A stretch of DNA of 32,998 bases from positions 1-32,998 of the forward strand of contig JARFQZ010000216.1 of NCBI GenBank assembly GCA_029287515.1. Reading direction: 5' to 3'. Numbering within the stretch: the stretch's first letter is position 1; each line of letters opens with the position of its first letter. The notes beneath the pieces are model-generated. The model was not told the origin of the DNA. It searched no databases and saw only the letters and a program-made list of their open reading frames with translations. Positions 10,174 to 17,970 of the stretch are shown one piece after another. The translations under genes and the position numbers were made by a program. The stretch is from Lysobacterales bacterium (GTDB taxonomy: Bacteria; Pseudomonadota; Gammaproteobacteria; Xanthomonadales; SZUA-36).

Positions 10174-10251
10174 TCAAATGAGCGACCGCAGAACCGCCGC
10201 TGTGATCACAGCCACGGTCAGCAGGAAAAATACCCGAATGACGTTTTTCAC
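10174..10251 (-). CDS. Candidate micro-ORF: 25-aa single-TM peptide (speculative)
   Basis: GTG start; translation (V/M)KNVIRVFFLLTVAVITAAVLRSLI*. Antisense within the waaL-waaA gap; GGGG about 9 nt upstream of the start. No homology evidence available. Confidence 0.22.
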   Translation of the reverse strand: MKNVIRVFFLLTVAVITAAVLRSLI

Positions 10252-10303
10252 GTTTGCGCACCCCGGCGGATACTGAAAGCCCGATGATATACTCGACGTA
10301 AAG

Positions 10304-11578
10304 ATGCGCAAGCTTTATTCCCTCTTGATTTACCTGCTGACGCCACTGGCACTTCTGCATCTGGCGTTCCGTGGTCTGCGCAACCGGGACTATTTGAGGC
10401 GATGGTCAGAGCGCTTCGCATTCTTTGATTCTCCACCAGCGGTTGGGGGAATGGTCGTACACGCCGCCTCGATGGGCGAAGTCAACGCGGCAAGCGCCCT
10501 GATCCGTAAACTGCTCGATCGTTATCCGGAGTATCCACTTTGTATCACTACCCTGACGCCGACCGGTTCTGACAGGGTCCGCGCTCTTTTCTCCGACAGG
10601 GCTTTTCATGTTTATGCGCCCCTGGATCTGCCGGGTGCTGTGCGGCGCTTTTTTGACCGGACCCGGCCGCGCCTGTTGGTCATCATGGAGACGGAAATCT
10701 GGCCAAACTTTTTTTTCGAGGCGGCCAGCCAGGGCATCCCCGTCGTGATCGCCAATGCCCGGATTTCCGATAATTCGATTGGCGCCTACCGGCGCCTCGT
10801 CCAGTTCATCCGCCCTGCCCTGAAAAGAGTGTCCCAAATTGGGGCCCAGAGTCGAATGGATGCCGAACGCCTGGTTGAACTCGGTGCGGAATCGAGCCGA
10901 ATTTCAATCACCGGTAACCTGAAGTTCGACGTCGATCTCCCGCTCAGTCTGCTCGAGCAGGCCGAGCCCATCCGGCTGGCCTGGGGTACAGACCGGCTGG
11001 TGCTGTTGGCAGGCAGCACCCACGAAGCAGACGAGGCTGCTGTTTTAAAAGCTTTCAAGCCACTGCTTGCAGAGTTTCCAACGGCGCTTCTGGTGCTGGT
11101 GCCACGTCACCCCGAACGCTTTGGCAGGGCCGCCCAACTTGCGCGTTCGGCTGGCTTGAAGGTGTCATTGCGCAGTGAAGGCATCAACTGTCCCAGGAAC
11201 ACCCAGTGTTTCGTGCTTGATTCGATGGGGGAATTGATGCGCTATTACGCCGCGTGCGACGTGGCTTTCGTCGGCGGCAGCATGGGCCGTGTCGGCGGTC
11301 AGAACATGCTGGAACCGGCTGCCATGGGTAAGCCGGTCATCGTCGGCCCAAACACCTTCAATTTCAAAGAAATTTCCGAGCAGTTAATCGACTGCGGGGC
11401 CAGCATCCGTATTCAGGATGCCGACGAGCTGAGGATGGCCGTTGACCGGTTATTCAACGATCCCGAATTGCGCGATCAAATGGGACAAGCCGGCATGAAC
11501 CTGGTGCAGAGCGGCCAGGGTGCACTGCAGCGCACCCTGGATTTGATTGATGGTGTGCTTACTGAAGCAGTTGATTGA
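10304..11578 (+). CDS. waaA: 3-deoxy-D-manno-octulosonic acid (Kdo) transferase
   Basis: 424 aa; VHAASMGEVNAASALIRKLLDRYP, METEIWPNFFFEAASQGIPVVIANARIS, FVGGSMGRVGGQNMLEPAAMGKPVIVGPNTFNFKEI. Confidence 0.95.
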   Translation: MRKLYSLLIYLLTPLALLHLAFRGLRNRDYLRRWSERFAFFDSPPAVGGMVVHAASMGEVNAASALIRKLLDRYPEYPLCITTLTPTGSDRVRALFSDRAFHVYAPLDLPGAVRRFFDRTRPRLLVIMETEIWPNFFFEAASQGIPVVIANARISDNSIGAYRRLVQFIRPALKRVSQIGAQSRMDAERLVELGAESSRISITGNLKFDVDLPLSLLEQAEPIRLAWGTDRLVLLAGSTHEADEAAVLKAFKPLLAEFPTALLVLVPRHPERFGRAAQLARSAGLKVSLRSEGINCPRNTQCFVLDSMGELMRYYAACDVAFVGGSMGRVGGQNMLEPAAMGKPVIVGPNTFNFKEISEQLIDCGASIRIQDADELRMAVDRLFNDPELRDQMGQAGMNLVQSGQGALQRTLDLIDGVLTEAVD

Positions 11579-12908
11579 CCACGCGCAAGTCTTCCGATGT
11601 CAACAGGCCCGCACTCGCTTTCAGCCGAAGGTGACGAATGATATACGCGTGGCGGGCGACCGAGTTATCCCTTTGCGCCTGGTATTTTCTCTGCTCGGCG
11701 ATCAGCACATCCACGATGGTGCGGGTGCCCACTTCAAATCCTGCCTGGGTTGCCTCCAGGGCGCTTTCGGCCGAAATACTGGCCTGCTCGAAAGCCTGTA
11801 CTTCCTGGATACCCGCGATGACCGCGCGGTAAGAGTTCTGTGTCTCGCGAATGACGCCCCTCTGCACATCGTCCAGGTCCTGGCCGGTCGCATCCAGCAA
11901 TTTACGGGCCTGGCGGGTCCGATGGGTGACGCGCCCACCCTGGTATATGGGTATGTCCAGGAACAGCCCGATCCGCCAGTCATCGACCTGCAGCGTGGAA
12001 TTCAGCTGCTCACCGCTGATGAAATCATTGTACTGGTATTTGTTGTTCTTGAATTGATCGTAAGTCCCTATGAGGTCCAGGGTGGGGAAATGTCCTGACC
12101 GTTCCAGCCTCATGTTTGCATCAGCTACGTCAACAGATGCCCTGCTGGCCAGCACCGCCGGGTTGGTCTGCATCGCCATGTCAACCCACTCGTCCGCATT
12201 GATCGGGTCAGGTTCCACCAGCGGAAGCACTTCCTGCAGCGCGTCATAGGTTTCGAAATACTTTCCGGTCAATTCCCGCAAGGCTTCCTTGGCATCGGCC
12301 AGGTCATTTCGGGCGACAATCGCGCGTGCGCGGGCATTGTCGTAACTGGCACGGGCTTCGTGCACGTCCGTCACGGCGGTAAGGCCTACTTCGAAACGTT
12401 GTTCCGCTTGCTCAAACTGGCGCTGGAAGGCTTTTTCTTCCGCCTCGGCAAAAGTGACACCATCGGTATAGGTAAGAACCAGGAAATAGCTTTCGGAAAC
12501 CCGCAACAGGAAGTCCTGGTAGGCGATTGCGTAGATTGCCTCGGCTTCACTGATCTGGCCCCGCGCAATATCCAGCGCTTCGTAATTGGCTTGGCGGTAA
12601 AGGCTTTGCCGTAGATCGATCCCGTAGTTCCGATTGTCGATATCCGAATCTTCGATGTCCAATTCAGGTATGTCGGTGTCGCTGTTACCCCAGTTCCACG
12701 AACCCGTGGCGCCTAGTTGGGGCAACAGGTTAGCCCTTGCAATGTAACGCTGTTCCTCGGTCGCCTGACGGCGGAAATCGGCCGCCTGCAGCCTCGCATC
12801 GTAGTCCCGCGCCAGGTCGTGAACACCCACCAGGTCCACGGCGCCGGCTGGCGTGGCAAACACCAATGCTGCGCCAGCAAGGCCCAGCAACTTAATTTTA
12901 ATAGTCAT
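11559..12908 (-). CDS. tolC: TolC-family outer membrane efflux protein
   Basis: Preferred start at 12908 (MTIKIKLLGLAGAALVFATPAGAVDL signal peptide); outer membrane efflux repeats (YRQANYEALDIARGQISEAEAIYAIAYQDFLLRVSESYFLVL). The track ORF runs to 13004. Confidence 0.92.
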   Translation of the reverse strand: MTIKIKLLGLAGAALVFATPAGAVDLVGVHDLARDYDARLQAADFRRQATEEQRYIARANLLPQLGATGSWNWGNSDTDIPELDIEDSDIDNRNYGIDLRQSLYRQANYEALDIARGQISEAEAIYAIAYQDFLLRVSESYFLVLTYTDGVTFAEAEEKAFQRQFEQAEQRFEVGLTAVTDVHEARASYDNARARAIVARNDLADAKEALRELTGKYFETYDALQEVLPLVEPDPINADEWVDMAMQTNPAVLASRASVDVADANMRLERSGHFPTLDLIGTYDQFKNNKYQYNDFISGEQLNSTLQVDDWRIGLFLDIPIYQGGRVTHRTRQARKLLDATGQDLDDVQRGVIRETQNSYRAVIAGIQEVQAFEQASISAESALEATQAGFEVGTRTIVDVLIAEQRKYQAQRDNSVARHAYIIRHLRLKASAGLLTSEDLRVVNQLLQ

Positions 12909-12925
12909 AAATTGACTCCAAAACC

Positions 12926-13585
12926 TCAAAATTCGAATTCCGGCGGTAACTCTGCATTGAGCAACCGGGGTAAGTCTGTTTCCAGCAAGCTTTCTTCCGC
13001 CCATTCAGAGACATCCAGGCGAGTGAGCAAGCGCGCATGCATGGCCGGTGAATTACCGGTGACTATAAACATCCTGCCACCTGGATTGACCCACCCTTTG
13101 AACTGTTCAGGTACGACGGGCACAGAACCGGTAACGACAACCACGTCATGGGCCTGCTCGGGCTGCCAGCCTGACATGGCATCACCGATAAACAGTTCCA
13201 CATTGTTGATTCCCTGGTCGTTAAGCTTCAACGCGGCTTCGCGGTGCAATTCTTCGAAGATTTCCACGCTGACCACGCGCTTGGCAAGCCTGGACAGGCA
13301 CGCGGTCACAAACCCGCTGCCGGTTCCGATTTCAAGGACGGTTTCGTCTTGCTTCAGGTCCAGCGCCTGTAGCATGCGGGCTTCGATCTTCGGGCGCATC
13401 ATGACCTGGTCACATGGCAGGGGCACTGCGATGTCAGCAAATGCCAGCTTGCGGTAGCGAACCGGAACGAAGTCTTCACGGTGAATGGCTTCGAGTAACG
13501 ACAGCACCTTGCTGTCAAGCACTTCCCAGGGTCGAATTTGCTGCTCCACCATGTTGAAGCGCGCTTGGTCAAAATTCATATTCAT
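12926..13585 (-). CDS. Protein-L-isoaspartate O-methyltransferase family protein
   Basis: 219 aa; MVEQQIRPWEV, REDFVP, ETVLEIGTGSGFVTACLSRLAKRVVSVEI. Confidence 0.88.
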   Translation of the reverse strand: MNMNFDQARFNMVEQQIRPWEVLDSKVLSLLEAIHREDFVPVRYRKLAFADIAVPLPCDQVMMRPKIEARMLQALDLKQDETVLEIGTGSGFVTACLSRLAKRVVSVEIFEELHREAALKLNDQGINNVELFIGDAMSGWQPEQAHDVVVVTGSVPVVPEQFKGWVNPGGRMFIVTGNSPAMHARLLTRLDVSEWAEESLLETDLPRLLNAELPPEFEF

Positions 13586-13813
13586 GTTCAGGCTCCCGGC
13601 CTTGGATTTTTCTTCAACAAACTAGCAAGCCTAAGCCTTCGGATACAAACCATCAAGCGAAAGAATGCGTATTCATGACGCAGTAATTAAGTGCCATTAG
13701 TCACATCCAAACGGTTGCGTCACCCAGTTGGAGCACGTTATGGTGCAAAGGTTTCGGCCTTAGACGTAAAAACAAGGTAAAAAGTTTGAAATATCTCTCC
13801 CACAATTCCGGTC

Positions 13814-14341
13814 ATGAACACTGAAGCCGGCCGTCAGGCGAAATTTAATCAGCTGGCTCAAAGCTATGGCACCGATCTGTATCGATATGCCATGTGGATT
13901 TGTGGAAATGATGCACTGGCCAAGGACCTGGTGCAGGAAACGTATCTGCGGGCCTGGAAAGCCCTTGACCGGCTGAAAGACCCCAAGGCCGCAAAAAGTT
14001 GGCTGATCACGATCCTGCGTCGTGAGTTCGCGCGGACTTTCGAGCGCAAGGTGCCCAAATTTACGGACCTGGACAAGGTGGTCGTGACAGAAGAAAGCGA
14101 GCTGGAACCAGACGAGCAAACTGAAATGAAGATTTTGCGCCAGGGAATCATGAAGCTGGCGCCAAAATACCGGGAACCCCTGCTGATGCAGGTGGTTCTG
14201 GGATACAGCTGTAAAGAGATTTCCGAAGCACTGGATATCAGTAAAAGCGCTGTGATGACACAACTTTTCAGGGCGCGCGAGCAATTGAAAACACAGATGC
14301 GCAAAGATGGAGTAACGGGTAATGTCCATGAACTTTTCTGA
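13814..14341 (+). CDS. ECF-type RNA polymerase sigma-70 family factor
   Basis: 175 aa; region 2 DALAKDLVQETYLRAWKAL, region 4 LAPKYREPLLMQVVLGYSCKEISEALDISKSAVMTQLFRAREQL. Confidence 0.93.
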   Translation: MNTEAGRQAKFNQLAQSYGTDLYRYAMWICGNDALAKDLVQETYLRAWKALDRLKDPKAAKSWLITILRREFARTFERKVPKFTDLDKVVVTEESELEPDEQTEMKILRQGIMKLAPKYREPLLMQVVLGYSCKEISEALDISKSAVMTQLFRAREQLKTQMRKDGVTGNVHELF

Positions 14342-15044
14342 GTTCAAGCGATTACTGGGTGCGGAGCCGCGTAGCGACGACCCGGAGTTTCGCCGTGCCT
14401 GTCATTCGTCACCTGAATTCGAGCGCGAGGCCCGCGACGCATTGCGTTTTGAAGAAAAACTGGAGCACGCCCTGGCAGTCCCCGAACCTTCCGGGCTGAT
14501 TGAAGACCTCCTGACGATCAGTGAGCAGTCTCCTTCAGGGTCCGGAAACAGGCGCCTGTTGCAGTACGCTCTGGCAGCCAGCCTGTTCGTTGCCGTCGGC
14601 GCAGCCGGAATTGTCTGGAAAATGAATCCCAGTTGGGATTCTGTTGAAGAATATCTCGTTGACCATTACCGACATGACGGAGTATCGCTGATGACCCGCA
14701 CTCAGTCTGACACGGCGGAGGATGTGCAGGCGGTCTTGTCGGAGCTGAGTATACAGGCCAGCCCGCAATTGGCGGACATCGTGGGTGTTATCAAGTACTG
14801 CCCGACCCCTGATGGAAAGGGTGTCCATATGATCCTGAACACGGATACGGGCCCGGTGACCGTTTTTTACATGCCAGACACCGAGGTCATTGACGGTGAA
14901 ACCCTTGCTTTTGATGACGTCGAAGCGGTTCTTGTTGAACTTCAAAGCGGCTCAGCCGCCATCATCGGACCCGATGCAACAACGTTTTCCAGCCTGCAGG
15001 CCCTTATTTACGACTCGTTACTGCCGTTACCCGGCAACTCCTGA
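14322..15044 (+). CDS. DUF3379-family single-pass membrane protein, probable anti-sigma partner
   Basis: 240 aa; cytoplasmic N-terminus, one TM (LLQYALAASLFVAVGAAGIVWKM), extracytoplasmic C-terminus. Overlaps the ECF sigma gene by 20 nt. Confidence 0.72.
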   Translation: MSMNFSEFKRLLGAEPRSDDPEFRRACHSSPEFEREARDALRFEEKLEHALAVPEPSGLIEDLLTISEQSPSGSGNRRLLQYALAASLFVAVGAAGIVWKMNPSWDSVEEYLVDHYRHDGVSLMTRTQSDTAEDVQAVLSELSIQASPQLADIVGVIKYCPTPDGKGVHMILNTDTGPVTVFYMPDTEVIDGETLAFDDVEAVLVELQSGSAAIIGPDATTFSSLQALIYDSLLPLPGNS

Positions 15045-15089
15045 CTAAAGACACAGCGAAAACCCTCATTTTTCTGGTATGTTTGACCT

Positions 15090-16091
15090 ATGATCAAACA
15101 AATTAATCTGCGTGCCCGTGCTTTGTGGATCAGCATTCCCTCATTCCTGGTTTTGCTGTGCCTTGTCATGATGTTTTTCCTTAACCATGAACCACCTGCG
15201 TTCAATCCCATGGCCGCCGCTACGCTGCATGCCCAGGAGCATCATCACAAAGTGGTTACCGGGTACACAACGACGTCGACGCTGATGGAAACTGTTGACG
15301 TGATGCTGAACAAGCGCGGTGGATACATGTCCAATGACATCCTGCCGCCCTGGGTATTCCTGGACAACGTACCGAACTGGGAATTTGGTGTTCTGACCCA
15401 GGTTCGTGACCTGGCCAGGGCCATGAGAAACGACTTCAGCCGGTCACAGACCCAGTCGACCGAAGACCCGGACCTGTCTGAAGCGGACCCACTTTTTCAC
15501 TACGATAATGAGCGCTGGTTTCCCCCGGATACCGAAGGGCGTTATCGGAAGGCGAACCTGGCGCTGGAACAATACCTGACCCGCCTATCCTCTCCCAATG
15601 CCCCGGAAGCTCAATTCTACGCCCGGGCGGACAACCTTGTTGACTGGCTCGCAATCGTTGAAAAACGCCTGGGTTCGTTATCTCAGAGACTCTCTGCCAG
15701 CGTGGGACAGGTTCGCCTGAATACAGACCTTTCCGGCGAAGCCAATGCGCGCCAGTCAACGGAATCCCCCGACATCGTGCTTGTAAAAACACCCTGGACC
15801 GAGATCGACGATATTTTTTATGAATCCCGCGGCAGCGCCTGGGCACTGGTCCATTTCCTGCACGCCATGGAAGTTGATTTCGAAGATGTGCTTCGCAAAA
15901 AGAATGCCACGGTGAGTTTCCGCCAGATAATCCGGGAACTCGAGGCTACCCAGATGCCACTCAACAGCCCGATGGTCCTGAATGGCAACCAGTTTGGACT
16001 GTTTGCCAACCATTCACTGGTGATGGCCAATTACATTGCCAGGGCGAATGCAGCCATTATCGACTTGAGAAAACTCCTGCAGGAAGGCTGA
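15090..16091 (+). CDS. DUF2333-family membrane-anchored protein
   Basis: 333 aa; N-terminal TM, then TLMETVDVMLNKRGGYMSNDILPPWVFLDNVPNWEFGVL. Confidence 0.75.
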   Translation: MIKQINLRARALWISIPSFLVLLCLVMMFFLNHEPPAFNPMAAATLHAQEHHHKVVTGYTTTSTLMETVDVMLNKRGGYMSNDILPPWVFLDNVPNWEFGVLTQVRDLARAMRNDFSRSQTQSTEDPDLSEADPLFHYDNERWFPPDTEGRYRKANLALEQYLTRLSSPNAPEAQFYARADNLVDWLAIVEKRLGSLSQRLSASVGQVRLNTDLSGEANARQSTESPDIVLVKTPWTEIDDIFYESRGSAWALVHFLHAMEVDFEDVLRKKNATVSFRQIIRELEATQMPLNSPMVLNGNQFGLFANHSLVMANYIARANAAIIDLRKLLQEG

Positions 16092-16096
16092 AGCCC

Positions 16097-16294
16097 ATGT
16101 TGGTCCGTCTGGTTCTCGTTTTAACCCTGGTTCTACTGGCAGGTTGCCGTGATGACACCATTGAAGACCGCAAGCACGGTCAATCGGTAGTCTGCCACAA
16201 CGGATCAAAAACACTCACGGTTTCCAACGCCGACAGCTTCGTTCATCTGGGCCATGGCGATACAGCCGGCCCTTGCCCTGATAACGGTCCCTGA
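16097..16294 (+). CDS. Small lipoprotein with CH...HLGHGDTxGPC motif
   Basis: 65 aa; lipobox LLAGC, then VVCHNGSKTLTVSNADSFVHLGHGDTAGPCP. Confidence 0.72.
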   Translation: MLVRLVLVLTLVLLAGCRDDTIEDRKHGQSVVCHNGSKTLTVSNADSFVHLGHGDTAGPCPDNGP

Positions 16295-16303
16295 GCCTCT
16301 GCT

Positions 16304-16876
16304 TTGCCAAAACAACCCAAAGTCAACGGCAACGCCCTGCCCTATGTCGAGTCCCTCGAACCGCGCCCCTTGAACAGCATATGGTTGATTGTCATACACT
16401 GTACAGAGCTCCCCGACCTAAATACGGCCAGGGAATACGGAGAGCAAATTCTGTATCCGGATTCCGGCACAGGAAATTCAGGTCACTTCTACATAGAACG
16501 ATATGGCCGAATTGAACAATGGGTGCCGATTGATCGGGTGGCGCACCATGTAAAGAATTTCAACAAAAACAGTATTGGCATTGAACTTGACAACGCCGGC
16601 CGTTACCCGGAGTGGTTCAATTCAAATAACCAGTTCATGAAAGAACCTTACACTCCTGAACAGTTGGATTCATTGCTGGCATTACTGAATTCGCTTACAG
16701 AACAACTTCCTTCGTTGTCGTCAATCAGTGGACACTCCGTGCTGGATACCGCATTGGTCCGGGCGACCGACGACTCAAGTAAAATGGTCCCCCGCAAACA
16801 GGATCCCGGCCCGATGTTTCCCTGGAAAAAAATTCTTGAAAAAACCTCCCTGAAATGGTTCGAGCCAGAAAAATAA
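16304..16876 (+). CDS. N-acetylmuramoyl-L-alanine amidase (AmpD-like, Amidase_2)
   Basis: 190 aa from a TTG start; WLIVIHCTE, GHFYIERYGRIEQWVPIDRVAHHVKNFNKNSIGIELDN, ISGHSVLD, KQDPGPMFPW. No ATG/GTG before the conserved core. Confidence 0.87.
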   Translation: MPKQPKVNGNALPYVESLEPRPLNSIWLIVIHCTELPDLNTAREYGEQILYPDSGTGNSGHFYIERYGRIEQWVPIDRVAHHVKNFNKNSIGIELDNAGRYPEWFNSNNQFMKEPYTPEQLDSLLALLNSLTEQLPSLSSISGHSVLDTALVRATDDSSKMVPRKQDPGPMFPWKKILEKTSLKWFEPEK

Positions 16877-16902
16877 TTTATGTTCCGATAAGTACTATAA
16901 TT

Positions 16903-17211
16903 TTAACGATTCCCAACAATCACTTTTTCTACGCTACCCCGGTACACGATAACAATGTGTTCCAGGGTCCTGGAGCTTTTTTTATAGTGCCACCTCTCGA
17001 CGCTGACATTTTTCCTGATTCCATCGACATCGACCTCAGCCCTTCCCCGATCTTTATGGATGGGCTCACCACAGACTCGCAGCAGTTCAGCGCGCGTGTC
17101 CCCCGTGTGAACAAGTTTTCTGCCGCAACGAAAACTGTCTCCGTGAATATGGGGAATGTATGCAGATAAAAGTATTGCAGCGAGGAAGGTAACAAAATTG
17201 ATCTTGAGCAT
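16903..17211 (-). CDS. DUF2845-like secreted small protein
   Basis: 102 aa; signal peptide, then FRCGRKLVHTGDTRAELLRVCGEP...VERWHYKKSSRTLEHIVIVYRGSVEKV. Confidence 0.7.
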   Translation of the reverse strand: MLKINFVTFLAAILLSAYIPHIHGDSFRCGRKLVHTGDTRAELLRVCGEPIHKDRGRAEVDVDGIRKNVSVERWHYKKSSRTLEHIVIVYRGSVEKVIVGNR

Positions 17212-17276
17212 AAGGGGATATTGGACTGAATTTCAGCCCCTGCCCATGAGCGTTTATCCTGCAGTCGTGCAGGAAA

Positions 17277-17960
17277 TCAACCTTCGTATCGGTAGCCCAG
17301 GCCGTAAACGGATTTGATCATGTCCTCGGACCCCGAGGTATCTGAAATTTTCTTTCGTAAATTCTTGATGTGGGTATCAACCGCACGGTCACTGACGACC
17401 CGGTAATCCGGATACATTTCATTCATGAGCTGATCACGGGAAAACACCCTTCCCTCCTGGGCTGAAAGTGTTCTCAAAAGAGCAAACTCTACCGGTGTCA
17501 GCAGCAGGTCGTTACCGTTGAGCGTGGCCTTGAATTTTTCTTCATCCATGTGAAGGGCTTTGGGTCGCTGTGCTGAAACACCCGGCCCGCTGCGCCTGAG
17601 CACCGCTTTGACCCGGGCAACCACTTCGCGGGGTGAAAACGGTTTACAGATATAGTCATCTGCGCCAAGCTCCAAGCCGAGCAATCGGTCAATCTCTTCA
17701 ACTCTTGCAGTGACCATGATAATGGGGACTGTGCTGACCGAGCGCAGCTTCTTGCAGACCTCCATGCCATCCATCCCCGGCAACATAAGGTCCAGGAGAA
17801 CCAGGTCAGGGCCGAATTTTTTGAAAGCCTCCATGGCAGTATCCCCACGCGCCTCGACCCGCGTCTCAAAAGCGCCCCGGGTTTCAAGATAGTCCTTCAG
17901 CAGGGATGCAATTTTCGGCTCGTCTTCAACGATAAGGATTTTTCTTGCGGCTTTTGTCAT
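17277..17960 (-). CDS. OmpR-family response regulator (BaeR-like)
   Basis: Start at MTKAARKILIVEDEP (17960); receiver DLVLLDLMLPGMDG, C-terminal winged helix DRAVDTHIKNLRKKISD. The track ORF runs to 17987. Confidence 0.92.
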   Translation of the reverse strand: MTKAARKILIVEDEPKIASLLKDYLETRGAFETRVEARGDTAMEAFKKFGPDLVLLDLMLPGMDGMEVCKKLRSVSTVPIIMVTARVEEIDRLLGLELGADDYICKPFSPREVVARVKAVLRRSGPGVSAQRPKALHMDEEKFKATLNGNDLLLTPVEFALLRTLSAQEGRVFSRDQLMNEMYPDYRVVSDRAVDTHIKNLRKKISDTSGSEDMIKSVYGLGYRYEG

Positions 17961-17970
17961 GTCCCGTTTT

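Noticed and set aside
10201-10210. TGTGATCACA as a CRP site
   Set aside because: CRP sites need TGTGA and TCACA separated by 6 bp; here the half-sites overlap.
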